DNA from: Patescibacteria group bacterium
Lineage (GTDB): Bacteria; Patescibacteriota; Gracilibacteria; Peribacterales; Peribacteraceae
Assembly (NCBI GenBank): GCA_018814875.1
Contig: JAHIYH010000018.1
Location: forward strand, 1 to 36,250
Reading direction: 5' to 3'
Length of the DNA: 36,250 nucleotides
Shown here: piece by piece, positions 15,905-25,108 of the stretch
How the letters are laid out: each line of letters opens with the position of its first letter
Position numbering within the stretch: position 1 is the stretch's first letter
The notes under the pieces: generated by a model
What the model saw: only the letters and a program-made list of their open reading frames with translations
Told to the model about the DNA's origin: nothing
Database searches by the model: none
Position numbers and translations under genes: made by a program

Positions 15905-15934
15905 GTTCTTCTTTTGAAAGATCAAAAGAAGAAC
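15905..15934. repeat. Perfect 13-bp-arm hairpin in a gene-poor stretch
   Basis: GTTCTTCTTTTGA and its exact complement flank the loop AAGA. It lies in the 330-bp gap 15841-16170. Downstream is GC-rich DNA with repeated GCTCG/CGTC words (15952-16050) and then single-arm words CCCCTAGCCCCTAAC and ACTTTTAACTCTTAAC (16128-16178). I see no credible gene in this gap. Confidence 0.85.
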
Positions 15935-16170
15935 CAAGAAAAATCTTTGGCAAACGCAGACTCGCTCGTCGCATAGCACTTTTCTTGCGGTATAGCTCGA
16001 CAGAGACGAGTCAGCCGCTGCGGCGTCTGCTCGCCATCTGCTCGCGTTTATCATGCACAGAGCATAAGCTCCTTGCTCAAACAAATGCGTTTGCCGCTTC
16101 GTTTATCTTGTATTTATGTTAGTTCAATCTAGCCCCTAGCCCCTAACTATTCACTTTTAACTCTTAACTT

Positions 16171-17262
16171 TTAACTAATAACCCCTCCCCCCACAACCTC
16201 TTCCCCGTGATAAAAAACGAGCGATTGTCCCGGCGAAAGGGGAGCTAGAGAATTTTCAAACTGGAAAGATCCATTATTACCTGAGTATGTTAGCGATCCG
16301 GATTTTCGCTCAGATAGTGAACGAGTGCGTACATCGAATGGAAGCGGCTCATTTTCCGAAGGAGCTAGTGAGATCCAATGCAAATCTTGAACAATAATTT
16401 TGTTCATCTTTTCTTCCTCTGCGTAGGCAACTATCAGCTCATTGCTCTCAGGATTCTTCTCCACAACTTCCAACGGACGTTCCAATCCTCCCACTCCAAT
16501 TCTCCTTTGTCCGATTGTGTAAAGACTAAGTCCTTCGTGAGTGCCAACCACTGTTCCATCACGATGCACAATCTTGCCAGTCTTTAGGAAGTTACCCAAG
16601 TGTCGCTTAAGAAATTCAGTCGGAGTCTTCTCCGGAAAAAAGCAAAGGTTCTGACTTTCGCGATATGTTTCATCATCCAATGGAATTTTGTAATGCTTTG
16701 CGAGTGCGTACACATCATCTTTGAGAAGAGTGCCAAGTGGAAAGAGCGCGCGTGCAAGTTCTTCTTGCTTAAGTCCGTATAAGAAGTAGCTTTGGTCTTT
16801 TGTATAATCAACAGCTTCCAGAAGAAGATGACGCTGAGTCCCGTCTGCAATTTTTTCTAATGCAATGCGAGCATAATGACCTGTTGCAAGTTTTTCGCAT
16901 TCAAAGTCTTCCATCAGATCCAAAAGTGCTTTGAATCTAATATGTTTGTTACATTGAATGCACGGGTTGGGTGTAACTCCACGTTTGCATCCTTCTAAAT
17001 AGTAATCCACGACCTCACGTTTAAAAGTTTCACTCAAATCTATTGTATGAAGAGGAAAGTCCAGATCTTTAGAAATGTATTTGGCCCTAGCACCGGTTTG
17101 TGCATCGCAACATTTGTTCGAGAGTAGCTGTGCTTCGGCTGGTGCTAATGGATCTGTCCACAATGTAAAACGCACGCCTACCAAATCGTGCCCTTGCTCT
17201 TTTAATAGGTAAGCAATCACGCTCGAGTCGATTCCGCCGGACATCGCGAGGAGAACTTTCAT
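16171..17262 (-). CDS. mnmA: tRNA-specific 2-thiouridylase MnmA
   Basis: MnmA thiolates U34 of Lys, Glu and Gln tRNAs. The 363 residues show the PP-loop LLAMSGGIDSSV at ~4-15, the first catalytic Cys in TPNPCIQCNKHIRF, TGHYAR, KDQSYFLYGL, the second Cys in SQNLCFFPE, and the C-terminal barrel with YTIGQRRIGVGG. The gene is divergent from the DUF2157 gene, with only 50 bp between the starts. TAGTAT lies 9 nt before the ATG. Confidence 0.96.
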   Translation of the reverse strand: MKVLLAMSGGIDSSVIAYLLKEQGHDLVGVRFTLWTDPLAPAEAQLLSNKCCDAQTGARAKYISKDLDFPLHTIDLSETFKREVVDYYLEGCKRGVTPNPCIQCNKHIRFKALLDLMEDFECEKLATGHYARIALEKIADGTQRHLLLEAVDYTKDQSYFLYGLKQEELARALFPLGTLLKDDVYALAKHYKIPLDDETYRESQNLCFFPEKTPTEFLKRHLGNFLKTGKIVHRDGTVVGTHEGLSLYTIGQRRIGVGGLERPLEVVEKNPESNELIVAYAEEEKMNKIIVQDLHWISLAPSENEPLPFDVRTRSLSERKSGSLTYSGNNGSFQFENSLAPLSPGQSLVFYHGEEVVGGGVIS

Positions 17263-17312
17263 ATCTCATACATACTAGCTTTCATACGCAGACATCTGCT
17301 AGGATTCTTACC
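17263..17312. promoter_or_regulatory. Divergent promoter region, mnmA and DUF2157 gene
   Basis: Fifty bp hold both promoters. Plus strand: extended -10 TGCTAGGAT (17298-17305, with TAGGAT at 17300) 7 nt before the ATG at 17313. Minus strand: TAGTAT 9 nt before the mnmA ATG. Neither side has room for a leader or shows a Shine-Dalgarno. Confidence 0.5.
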
Positions 17313-18503
17313 ATGAAAGGTATCAGTGCCCTAGAGGCGATCGAAGTTTGGCAGAAAGAAGGAGTGCTTACTCCAGAGCAAGCTAAGCTTCTTAAAGATT
17401 CTCTTCAAAAGAAGAGCGGCGATATTGGTGTTGGGCACGGAATAGTTATCTTCTCAACTATTGGAGCAGTATTAGTAGCGTTAGGAGTTCTGCTGTTTAT
17501 TGGAAGTAATTGGCAGAATATGGGTCCTACACTTCGTATATTAGTTGTTTTTACTGGATACATTGTAGTTGATCTTGGGGCATATGCCACTCAGAAGCGT
17601 GGCTTAGAGAAAGTACCAGAATCACTCTGGTTTCTTCTGTCACTGATGCTTGGAGCTGCAATTTTTCTTTTGGCTCAGATCTTCCATCATTCACTCACAT
17701 TCTGGCAAGGACCTTTACTCTGGATGTTTGGGGTACTGGCGATGGGATTCGCAAGAAAGCTAGAGCCATATGCATTCTTTGCAATTCCTTTGGGTCTTCT
17801 TGCACTAGGATGGTTTGGTGGAGGAGGAGGATGGTTTATGGATGATCAGATGCAGTTTTTGGTTGATGAACGCGGCTTAAGACCTTTGTTACCATTGATA
17901 GGTATTGGTTTGATAGCATTGGGTACGGTCGTTAGAGATAGAGTCACGTGGGCTGAAGATTCACTCTTTAAATGGGGGACACTTCTAATTGCCATACCAC
18001 TCATTGCTACCACAGTTCATCAGGAAATCGCGTCTTGGTTTTTTGAAACTGTGTTCACGTTGAAGCAATTGCTTATTCTTGGAGGTGTGTTCTTTGTGAT
18101 TGCTATTTCCCTTGTAAAAGGGAAAATGCATAGTGACATTTCCAAAATTGCACTTTTAGGAGTTGCTGCATTTTTGGTTCTTCCTACGTTACATGTTGGA
18201 GGTGAGCCGCTAGTTGGTGCAGCTATAAAAGATAATCTGGTTCTATTTTTGATGCATATCTTGGTAGTGTTTGGCATATCTTTGCTCTCTGTTTGGTTTG
18301 GAATTCGTACTGCCAATAGAGGTTTGGTGAATACAGGTATTCTGGCTGCCTCGGTTATTATTTTGATTCAATATTTCTCGTGGTCATTCGAGATGCTCCA
18401 TAGTTCTATTGCGTTTATTCTGGGAGGTATCGTTTTGATTGCACTTTCCATATTCATGGAGCGAACTCGTAAGAAGCTACTTGCTTCCATTCATACATCA
18501 TGA
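17313..18503 (+). CDS. DUF2157 membrane protein
   Basis: 396 residues. A short N-terminal soluble part (ALEAIEVWQKEGVLTPEQAK) is followed by about ten to eleven membrane helices beginning with FSTIGAVLVALGVLLFIGSN, which is the signature start of DUF2157. The family has no firm function. The stop overlaps the start of the next gene (ATGA), and the pairing with a GDYXXLXY protein is typical for this family. Confidence 0.85.
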   Translation: MKGISALEAIEVWQKEGVLTPEQAKLLKDSLQKKSGDIGVGHGIVIFSTIGAVLVALGVLLFIGSNWQNMGPTLRILVVFTGYIVVDLGAYATQKRGLEKVPESLWFLLSLMLGAAIFLLAQIFHHSLTFWQGPLLWMFGVLAMGFARKLEPYAFFAIPLGLLALGWFGGGGGWFMDDQMQFLVDERGLRPLLPLIGIGLIALGTVVRDRVTWAEDSLFKWGTLLIAIPLIATTVHQEIASWFFETVFTLKQLLILGGVFFVIAISLVKGKMHSDISKIALLGVAAFLVLPTLHVGGEPLVGAAIKDNLVLFLMHILVVFGISLLSVWFGIRTANRGLVNTGILAASVIILIQYFSWSFEMLHSSIAFILGGIVLIALSIFMERTRKKLLASIHTS

Positions 18504-19015
18504 AGCGAACATTTATAGCTATCGGGATTCAGGTTGCCATCATGGTGTTGGTTCTCGTGCCACCGCTTATGGTTATTATGACTGGTACAACTGTATATCT
18601 AGAAACAGATAAGATGGATCCGCGCTCACTCTTCCGCGGACACTTTGCGATACTGGGATATCTACCAGCACAGGATATTCTTCCTAAAGAAATGGGAGAT
18701 GAATCTCGTAAAACCGGAAAGCCAATCTATGTAACTTTCACCACTGATCGTCCTGCAAAATTTGTTGGTGTAAGTCTGGAGAAGCCCAAATCAATTTCAG
18801 GACAAGTGTGCATTGTTGGTCGTGCTCGTGGCAGTGGAGGATGGAATGGGAATGAAGAAAATAAGGAATCTGTCGACTTCCCGCAGATTGCTCAATACTT
18901 TGCTCCTAAGAAGGAAGCAAAAGAAATTGAAGGAATGCGTGGTGATAATTTACTTGCTGTTGTTAAGGTAACTGGAGGATGTAATGCGGTGTTGAAAGGT
19001 TTAGAGAGCAGGTAG
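18500..19015 (+). CDS. GDYXXLXY-domain protein
   Basis: 171 residues with an N-terminal membrane anchor (~5-30). The family motif appears as RGHFAILGY after DPRSLF (~41-56), a variant of GDYxxLxY. The rest is a beta-rich extracytoplasmic domain (YVTFTTDRPAKFVGVSLEKP, CIVGRARG). The domain is usually found with DUF2157, as here, where the two genes overlap by 4 nt. Function unknown. Confidence 0.82.
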   Translation: MKRTFIAIGIQVAIMVLVLVPPLMVIMTGTTVYLETDKMDPRSLFRGHFAILGYLPAQDILPKEMGDESRKTGKPIYVTFTTDRPAKFVGVSLEKPKSISGQVCIVGRARGSGGWNGNEENKESVDFPQIAQYFAPKKEAKEIEGMRGDNLLAVVKVTGGCNAVLKGLESR

Positions 19016-19061
19016 CGATTATTTATTGTGTGTAACATAGCCTTTCGCGCTATGATTCCTT

Positions 19062-20120
19062 ATGAATATGATCAAAAAACTACGTGCATTGGCCGAGGAT
19101 TACATAACACTGCAGCAGAAAATACAGGATCCTGAAGTACTTTCGGATCCAAAGCAAATTGCGACTATCGGGAAAAAACTTTCCGATCTAGAGCCTTTGA
19201 TTAGTCTACTCAAAGAATATGATCAATGTCAGGCTGCTATTAAATCTGTAGAAGACGTTAAAGATGATCCAGAGCTTAAAGAGCTTGCCGAGGATGAAGC
19301 CGAAATAGCCAAAAAGCGTGCTTCTGAACTGGAAGGAGATATGAAAGCCTTCCTCATTCCTAAAGATCCTGATGACGAAAAGAACGTTATTCTGGAGGTA
19401 CGTGCAGGTACAGGAGGGGAGGAGGCTGCATTGTTTGGAGCGGAACTATTGCGAATGTATCTGCGCTTTGCAGAAGAACAAGGATGGAAGATGAATATAC
19501 TTAACAAGGCAGATGCAGACGGAGGTGGTATCAAGGAAGCGGTTTGCGAGATAGAGGGACGTGGAGCTTATGGGAAACTCAGATTTGAATCAGGAGTGCA
19601 CAGGGTTCAGCGTGTTCCTGCTACAGAGAGCAAAGGTCGTTTGCATACATCAGCAGCAACTGTTGCAATCTTGCCTGAGGTAGAAGAGGTTGATTTGAAT
19701 ATTAATCCTGAAGATTTAAGAGTAGACGTTTTCCGTGCCAGTGGACCGGGAGGTCAGTCGGTAAATACAACCGATTCAGCAGTGAGAATTACACACGAGC
19801 CGACCGGTATTAAAGTTATCTGTCAGGATGAGAAGAGTCAGCTAAAGAATAAGACAAAGGCTATGGGAATTCTACGTAGTCGTTTGTATTCATTAGAGAA
19901 AGAACGTCTGGCAAAGGAGAGGGGAGATATGCGTTCAGGTCAGGTTGGGTCCGGAGATAGAAGCGAGAAGATCAGGACATACAACTATCCACAGGACAGA
20001 GTGACCGATCACAGGCTTGGGCAGAACTTTCCTAATTTACCCGGAATTATGGAGGGTGATATTGGTCCTATTGTGGATGCTCTTATTCAGAAGAGCCAAG
20101 CGGAGAAATTGGCTTTGTAA
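19062..20120 (+). CDS. prfA: Peptide chain release factor 1
   Basis: RF1 reads UAA and UAG and releases the peptide. The 352 residues show the PCRF domain (EVRAGTGGEEAALFGAELLR), the tripeptide anticodon PAT in RVPATESKGR, and the catalytic GGQ in SGPGGQSVNTTDSAV. The PAT motif separates it from RF2. TATGAT ends 5 nt before the ATG at 19062 and 11 nt before the next ATG at 19068; a leaderless start at either is possible. Confidence 0.97.
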   Translation: MNMIKKLRALAEDYITLQQKIQDPEVLSDPKQIATIGKKLSDLEPLISLLKEYDQCQAAIKSVEDVKDDPELKELAEDEAEIAKKRASELEGDMKAFLIPKDPDDEKNVILEVRAGTGGEEAALFGAELLRMYLRFAEEQGWKMNILNKADADGGGIKEAVCEIEGRGAYGKLRFESGVHRVQRVPATESKGRLHTSAATVAILPEVEEVDLNINPEDLRVDVFRASGPGGQSVNTTDSAVRITHEPTGIKVICQDEKSQLKNKTKAMGILRSRLYSLEKERLAKERGDMRSGQVGSGDRSEKIRTYNYPQDRVTDHRLGQNFPNLPGIMEGDIGPIVDALIQKSQAEKLAL

Positions 20121-20182
20121 TGGGATGAATACTGTATAAAAAATAAGTACACAATGTTAGGAGTAATTTACTTTTACTTTGG

Positions 20183-20188
20183 TATAAT
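20183..20188 (+). promoter_or_regulatory. TATAAT -10 box
   Basis: Perfect -10, 21 nt before the ATG at 20210, giving a leader of about 15 nt without Shine-Dalgarno. No good -35 is seen. Confidence 0.55.
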
Positions 20189-20209
20189 TCTCAGTGTTAA
20201 TTCACTCTT

Positions 20210-20554
20210 ATGGAAAAAGACGATTCTGATTACATCGATGGCGATAAAGAAAGAGGACCTGGGCTACTAAGAAGAATAGTTACACATTATTCCATACGTG
20301 CCCAAAGAAAAATGGTGGAAGGTCAATTGCTAGAAGCACTAACAAGAAATCATCCTAGTGAATTACCTGATGTATTGGCTCGTGCATCTTTTATTAGACA
20401 TCAAATAAAAAACAGATTATTACAAAAGGTTTTAGATGATCCAAGTACGATTCCAGATGTTGTACATCAGCTGCAGGAATCAGATACAAAAAGGAAGGAA
20501 AACGATAAAGAGGTAAGACGAAAAAAAGAAAAAAAGAAGAAAGGAAAAGGCTAG
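20210..20554 (+). CDS. Small Lys-rich hypothetical protein
   Basis: 114 residues, not recognised. It begins acidic (MEKDDSDYIDGDKE), has a helical middle (RIVTHYSIRAQRKMVEGQLL, ARASFIRHQIKNRLLQKVLD) and ends in a very basic tail (RRKKEKKKKGKG), so nucleic-acid binding is possible. A perfect -10 upstream and clean composition support a real gene. It is convergent with purD. Confidence 0.65.
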   Translation: MEKDDSDYIDGDKERGPGLLRRIVTHYSIRAQRKMVEGQLLEALTRNHPSELPDVLARASFIRHQIKNRLLQKVLDDPSTIPDVVHQLQESDTKRKENDKEVRRKKEKKKKGKG

Positions 20555-20631
20555 TACAAGAGGAATAGTTACAGCTATGTATTAATGTATTAACACACTA
20601 ACCCATTTCATTATGCGGTGATTATCCCGCT

Positions 20632-21957
20632 TTATGAGCGAAGTTCAGATAGCATTTGAACACGTTTTTCTATTACTGGAGAGGTGCCAATATCTGAACG
20701 AAATCTCACCGGTCCCTTAACCTGTTCGCAGAGTTTTTGTGCTACTTGCTGAGCCTGAGAAATTGTGTCGCCAATGCCGACGAGCCCTGCTGTTCTGGAT
20801 CCTCCAAGCTTTAACGTTCCATCTTTTTCTTCAGAGATATCTCCGTAGAAGATTCTGGCGTTCTCTGGTACTTCTGGGAAGCTAACCGTCTCACCACGCT
20901 GATCCTTGTTCTCTGGATATCCTTTAGGTGTGATATACATGCAGACGGTAGCCTTGCTATCGAACGAGACCATGCTCTTGGTTAGTTCTCCGTTGAGCAT
21001 ACCCTGACATATCTCTACAAAATCGGAGGATAGGAGAGGGAGGATGTTCAAAGCCTCCGGATCTCCAAAGCGTGCATTGTATTCAATGAGTCTCACTCCA
21101 TCCTTCACAGCTATGAATCCTCCATACAGAATGCCGACGAATGGTGCGCCACATTCTTTGAGTAGAGCTTGGGCGGTTAATTGATTGATCTCACTGGCAC
21201 GATCGATATCAGCTTGAGTTAGAAAAGGAAGAGAATGGTCCGCGGCACTGTATGTCCCCATACCTCCTGTATTAGGGCCTGTGTCACCTTCAAACGCTCT
21301 TTTGTGATCCTGCACAGCGGGCATGTCAATACACTTGGTACCTGTTACGAAGCTCAAGAGACTGAATTCCTGTCCAATCAACTTCTCTTCAATAACAACC
21401 TTCCCACATTCTTCTATGCATTCTTTCGCATACGCGACTCCTTCCTCTGTTGAATGAATATGTTCCCCACTTACCTTTACACCTTTGCCACCTTTGAGTG
21501 CATCGTACTTAATTACAAAGTTGCCCTCTAAATCTTGATCAATAAAAGTGTTCATCAGACGTCCCTCAGTAGAGCTAAAAACCTTGAACTTGGGTGATGC
21601 ATCTATTCCATGTTTTTCCAATAACTCACGTGTGAAGCCTTTGCTTGCTTCTATGCGTGCGAGTTCTTTGCGAGGGGCAACAGTTGGTACTCCTGCCTCT
21701 TCGAGTATATTAGTAAGCCCTGCCCCCATAGGATCTTCTGGACCTATAATTGCAAAGTCAGGTTTAGACTTTTTGGCTATCTCTAGGACTCTATCAAAAT
21801 CCATGATATCTATGACATGCTGCTGGGATGCTAGTTTTATAATTCCAGGATTGTGTGAAGTACTTACAGAGATGATCTCTGGATTATGTTGACTGCGTGC
21901 AAGAGCATCTGCAATAGCATGTCCACGGGCAGAAGAAGTTATGAGGAGAACTTTCAT
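20632..21957 (-). CDS. purD: Phosphoribosylamine-glycine ligase
   Basis: PurD performs the second step of purine synthesis, joining glycine to phosphoribosylamine with ATP. The 441 residues contain the N-terminal domain (LLITSSARGHAIADAL), the ATP-grasp core (FVIKYDALKGGKGVKV, HKRAFEGDTGPNTGGMGTYS) and IEYNARFGDPEALNILPLL. Length is normal. It starts one nt after the purF stop, so the two form an operon. Confidence 0.97.
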   Translation of the reverse strand: MKVLLITSSARGHAIADALARSQHNPEIISVSTSHNPGIIKLASQQHVIDIMDFDRVLEIAKKSKPDFAIIGPEDPMGAGLTNILEEAGVPTVAPRKELARIEASKGFTRELLEKHGIDASPKFKVFSSTEGRLMNTFIDQDLEGNFVIKYDALKGGKGVKVSGEHIHSTEEGVAYAKECIEECGKVVIEEKLIGQEFSLLSFVTGTKCIDMPAVQDHKRAFEGDTGPNTGGMGTYSAADHSLPFLTQADIDRASEINQLTAQALLKECGAPFVGILYGGFIAVKDGVRLIEYNARFGDPEALNILPLLSSDFVEICQGMLNGELTKSMVSFDSKATVCMYITPKGYPENKDQRGETVSFPEVPENARIFYGDISEEKDGTLKLGGSRTAGLVGIGDTISQAQQVAQKLCEQVKGPVRFRSDIGTSPVIEKRVQMLSELRS

Positions 21958-21958
21958 A

Positions 21959-23485
21959 TTAAACGAGGGTCATCATCTTGGTGGACTCTTCGTCATCGGG
22001 CATTTCGTTATGTTCAATAGAGTCACGAGCGTAGGAATCACGAGTTGTTACTCGTCCTTCTCCCAGTGAGCGCAGAAGTTGAGGAGTAACTTCCGGAGTG
22101 GGGTACTTGCCAGTAAAGCATCCATCGCTAAATCTTTTAATATCTTTATTCCCGTATTGGACTGACTTTTGAACATCTTCTATTTTTCCATAGAAAAGAC
22201 CATCAGCTTTGATGTGCTTTCGAATCTCTTCAATTGAGTGATTTGCTGCGATCAATTCTTCCTTTGTTGGCATGTCGATTCCATAAGGATCTGGGCTGAT
22301 AATTGGAGGAGCACCTGCTGCGAAGTACACTTTTTTGGCTCCTGCTTCACGCACTAGTTCAACAATCTTTTTGCTGGTATTACCTCGTACTATCGAATCA
22401 TCTACCAGAAGAACGTTCTTATTTTTAAATTCAAGTACAATGGGGTGAAGCTTAAAGTGAAGAGATCGCTTACGAATTTCTTGGCCCGGCATGATGAAAG
22501 TGCGCGTAATGTAGCGATTCTTAATAAGACCTTCGCGATAGCGCACACCCAATTTTTCAGCAAGACCTGCTGCAATAGGACGTCCTGTATCAGGGACCGG
22601 AATAACAGTGTCGATTTTGATTCCTGATTTTTTTATTTGATCAGCGAGATATTCGCCCATACGTACACGGGCCTTATATACATTCACTTTATCTATCGTT
22701 GAATCTGGAGCTGCTAAATAAACCCATTCAAAAATACATGGATTAAGCTGCCCCTTTCTTAGTTGTTTTGTATGCAAGCGATTCTTGTTGTCTATAAAGA
22801 CCACTTCACCGGGATTGATATCGCGTATAAATTCAAAGTCCAGCGCCCTGAATGCAGTATTTTCTGATGCAATGATGTATTCCTCCTTCATACCAAATTT
22901 GCGCTTTCCAAGCTGTAAAGGGCGAATGCCGTGCGGATCGCGAAATCCTACAATGCCTTGGCCGCCAATAAGTGCAACGGCAGAATATGCTCCTTTGCAC
23001 TTTTTAAAGACATGATTCATAGCTCCAAAGATATCATTGGGATGGAGTTTTCCTTTTGGTCGTTGATTACGTAAAGCAACAGAGAAGACATTAAGTAGAA
23101 CTTCTGAATCGGAGCCGGTATTAAGATGACGGAATTCTTTTTCTTGAAGTTCCTTTTTTAATTCAGCGTAATTCGTCAGATTTCCATTATGTGCCATTGC
23201 AATTCCAAATGGAGTGTTGACGAAGAATGGTTGTGCTTCAAATTCACTTGAACATCCTGCAGTTGGATAGCGCACATGTCCGATTCCAACGGTGCCTTTT
23301 AGGCGTGCAATAGATTTTGCATGAAATACATCACGTACCATGCCGTTTGCTTTCTTCAAATGAAATTGGTCATTGTATGTGATGATACCTGCTGCATCTT
23401 GTCCTCGGTGTTGCAGCATGATCATACCATCATAGAGGTCTTGAATAACATTTCGAAAACCAGAAACGGCAATTACTCCACACAT
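21959..23485 (-). CDS. purF: Amidophosphoribosyltransferase
   Basis: PurF commits PRPP to purine synthesis using glutamine. The 508 residues begin MCGVIAVSG with the catalytic Cys2 and no propeptide; the glutaminase part has MLQHRGQDAAGI and GIGHVRYPTAG, and the PRPP-binding loop is VLLVDDSIVRGNTSKK. The next gene is purD. No Shine-Dalgarno or clear -10 is seen close to the start. Confidence 0.97.
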   Translation of the reverse strand: MCGVIAVSGFRNVIQDLYDGMIMLQHRGQDAAGIITYNDQFHLKKANGMVRDVFHAKSIARLKGTVGIGHVRYPTAGCSSEFEAQPFFVNTPFGIAMAHNGNLTNYAELKKELQEKEFRHLNTGSDSEVLLNVFSVALRNQRPKGKLHPNDIFGAMNHVFKKCKGAYSAVALIGGQGIVGFRDPHGIRPLQLGKRKFGMKEEYIIASENTAFRALDFEFIRDINPGEVVFIDNKNRLHTKQLRKGQLNPCIFEWVYLAAPDSTIDKVNVYKARVRMGEYLADQIKKSGIKIDTVIPVPDTGRPIAAGLAEKLGVRYREGLIKNRYITRTFIMPGQEIRKRSLHFKLHPIVLEFKNKNVLLVDDSIVRGNTSKKIVELVREAGAKKVYFAAGAPPIISPDPYGIDMPTKEELIAANHSIEEIRKHIKADGLFYGKIEDVQKSVQYGNKDIKRFSDGCFTGKYPTPEVTPQLLRSLGEGRVTTRDSYARDSIEHNEMPDDEESTKMMTLV

Positions 23486-23641
23486 TTGTTAGATGAGAAG
23501 AAATTTAAAAAAAGGCCCCAAACTTTGCGCATTAGAAGGCCAAAAATATGTGGACAAGTGTCTTCCACGGAGACATTCTACAGAGAGTTTTTGGAATCGC
23601 AAGAGGCGAAGTGCAAATTATTGCGCTACACTATTGCCATC

Positions 23642-24061
23642 ATGAAACGATTCTTATTCCTTTGCGTTCCACTAGTATTCATTACTGCCTGCAGTGGTTG
23701 GAATGTTCCTGTAGAACCGATAGTAGAGAAGGGAACTGGCAGTGTTATTGATGAACAACAACATCCAGCCGCCTTGGGTCCGATATTCGAAGAAGAAGTA
23801 GATCTCTGCGAAGAGCTTGTTGCAGATGAACAGGATCATTGTTATCAGCAGGAAGCTAGTGATAAGGAGGACTTCGTCATTTGTGAAAATATTCAGGGTG
23901 AACGATTTACGTATATTGCTGGTAATCCACCCAAGGATAAGTGCTTCTCTATGGTTGCACTCAAGATGTGTGATCCTACTATTTGTGATTATATCCAAGG
24001 AGGACAAAGCTACTTTTCTCCCACAGAGTGCAAACAAAGGATTGCGAAGTATTGTCCGTGA
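23642..24061 (+). CDS. Cys-rich lipoprotein
   Basis: 139 residues. A short signal peptide ends in the lipobox FITAC, so Cys17 should be lipidated. The mature part has repeated Cys pairs (DLCEELVADEQDHCYQQ, VICENI, KCFSMVALKMC, TICDYI, ECKQRIAKYC) of a kind common in CPR lipoproteins with C-x3-x-D-x-C-Y units. The frame is open from 23321, but that region is antisense to purF; the lipobox fixes the start at 23642. TACACT lies 9 nt before it. Function unknown. Confidence 0.8.
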   Translation: MKRFLFLCVPLVFITACSGWNVPVEPIVEKGTGSVIDEQQHPAALGPIFEEEVDLCEELVADEQDHCYQQEASDKEDFVICENIQGERFTYIAGNPPKDKCFSMVALKMCDPTICDYIQGGQSYFSPTECKQRIAKYCP

Positions 24062-24126
24062 TAGTATAAAAATGTAGTACGGGAAATAGCCCTAATACAA
24101 AAGGAATTTCAGGAACTTACCATTAG

Positions 24127-24969
24127 TTAAGATTGCCTCTCCTTTGCTCTTACACAGTTACGAATCAGGCTTGTAACGGTCATTGGTCCTACGCCTCCAG
24201 GAACGGGGGTTATAGCAGAAGCAATTTCCGCAATGGCATCAAAATCAACATCTCCTTTTAGTCCGTCATCAGTTCTATTCACGCCTACGTCAATCACCAC
24301 AGCTCCTTCTTTGACCATATCTTTGGTAATGAAGTGAGCTTTACCAACAGCGCAAATAAGGATGTCTGCTTGCCTTGTAATTTCTGCAAGGTTTTTAGTT
24401 TTACTATTACAGACTGTAACTGTAGCTGAGCGGTTGATTAGCATTACTGCGAGTGGCTTTCCTACTATGTTGCTTCGCCCGACTATAACCGCGTGTTTGC
24501 CCTCAACTGGGATATTGTAATATTCAAGCAAAGAGATGATGCCTGATGGTGTGGCAGGCGGTAGATCTTCAAAATCCTTAGATAGGAACATCTTCCCAAG
24601 GTTATATGCGCCAAAGCCATCCACATCTTTCTTGGGATCAATTGCCCGATTAATCTCAGGCTCCTTGTCTGTTAAGTGCTTTGGGAGTGGGAGTTGTACA
24701 ATAAAACCTGTGACATCATCATCATTGTTTAAATCCTCAACAACCTTCATCAGATCTTCATATGATGTTTCTTCAGATAGATGTTTGTGCTCGGAGCGTA
24801 TGCCAACCTTTTCGCAACATTTAAACTTTTGTTTGATGTAACTAGCACTTGCAGGATCTTCACCTACCTGTACTACAACAAGTTTAGGATCAAGTGCTTG
24901 GACTTTTGGTTTTAATTCCTCAAGCAAAGCGGCACTTGCTTCTTTGCCGGAGAGTATTATAGCTGACAT
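24127..24969 (-). CDS. folD: Methylenetetrahydrofolate dehydrogenase/cyclohydrolase
   Basis: FolD interconverts methylene-, methenyl- and formyl-tetrahydrofolate for purine and thymidylate synthesis. The 280 residues show YIKQKFKCCEKVGI with the catalytic Lys, VTGFIVQLPLP, DPKKDVDGFGAYNLG, the NAD(P)-binding VIVGRSNIVGKPLAVMLI and TPVPGGVGPMTVTSL. TATCAT lies 6 nt before the ATG, so the mRNA is probably leaderless. Confidence 0.97.
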   Translation of the reverse strand: MSAIILSGKEASAALLEELKPKVQALDPKLVVVQVGEDPASASYIKQKFKCCEKVGIRSEHKHLSEETSYEDLMKVVEDLNNDDDVTGFIVQLPLPKHLTDKEPEINRAIDPKKDVDGFGAYNLGKMFLSKDFEDLPPATPSGIISLLEYYNIPVEGKHAVIVGRSNIVGKPLAVMLINRSATVTVCNSKTKNLAEITRQADILICAVGKAHFITKDMVKEGAVVIDVGVNRTDDGLKGDVDFDAIAEIASAITPVPGGVGPMTVTSLIRNCVRAKERQS

Positions 24970-25027
24970 GGTTCTATGATAGTAGTTTTATTGTATGTTG
25001 TGCTAGTTATTCTTGAACTTAAGTTAG

Positions 25028-25108
25028 AATGAAAAGTGAAGAATGAAAAATGGAGGTGGTAGCTAAATAAGAAGCATTTTTAATTTTTTCATTTTTCATT
25101 TTTAATTT
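25028..25108. repeat. Word hairpin, AATGAAAA type, overlapping the tmk end
   Basis: Left arm GAATGAAAAGTGAAGAATGA plus AAAATGG (25028-25052); right arm TTTTTCATTTTTCATTTTTA (25085-25108 region), its complement. The right arm codes the last residues of tmk (IKNEK) and the stop. Confidence 0.8.

Noticed and set aside
15856-16122. 88-residue plus-strand frame
   Set aside because: It spans a perfect hairpin and repeat words, has no start signal, and its composition looks non-coding.
23486-23545. Purine attenuator before purF (GGCC pairs followed by seven T)
   Set aside because: The stem would be only about 4 bp with a long loop; too weak to claim.
23321-23641. Long N-terminal extension of the lipoprotein frame
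   Set aside because: It is antisense to purF; the signal peptide and lipobox begin at 23642.
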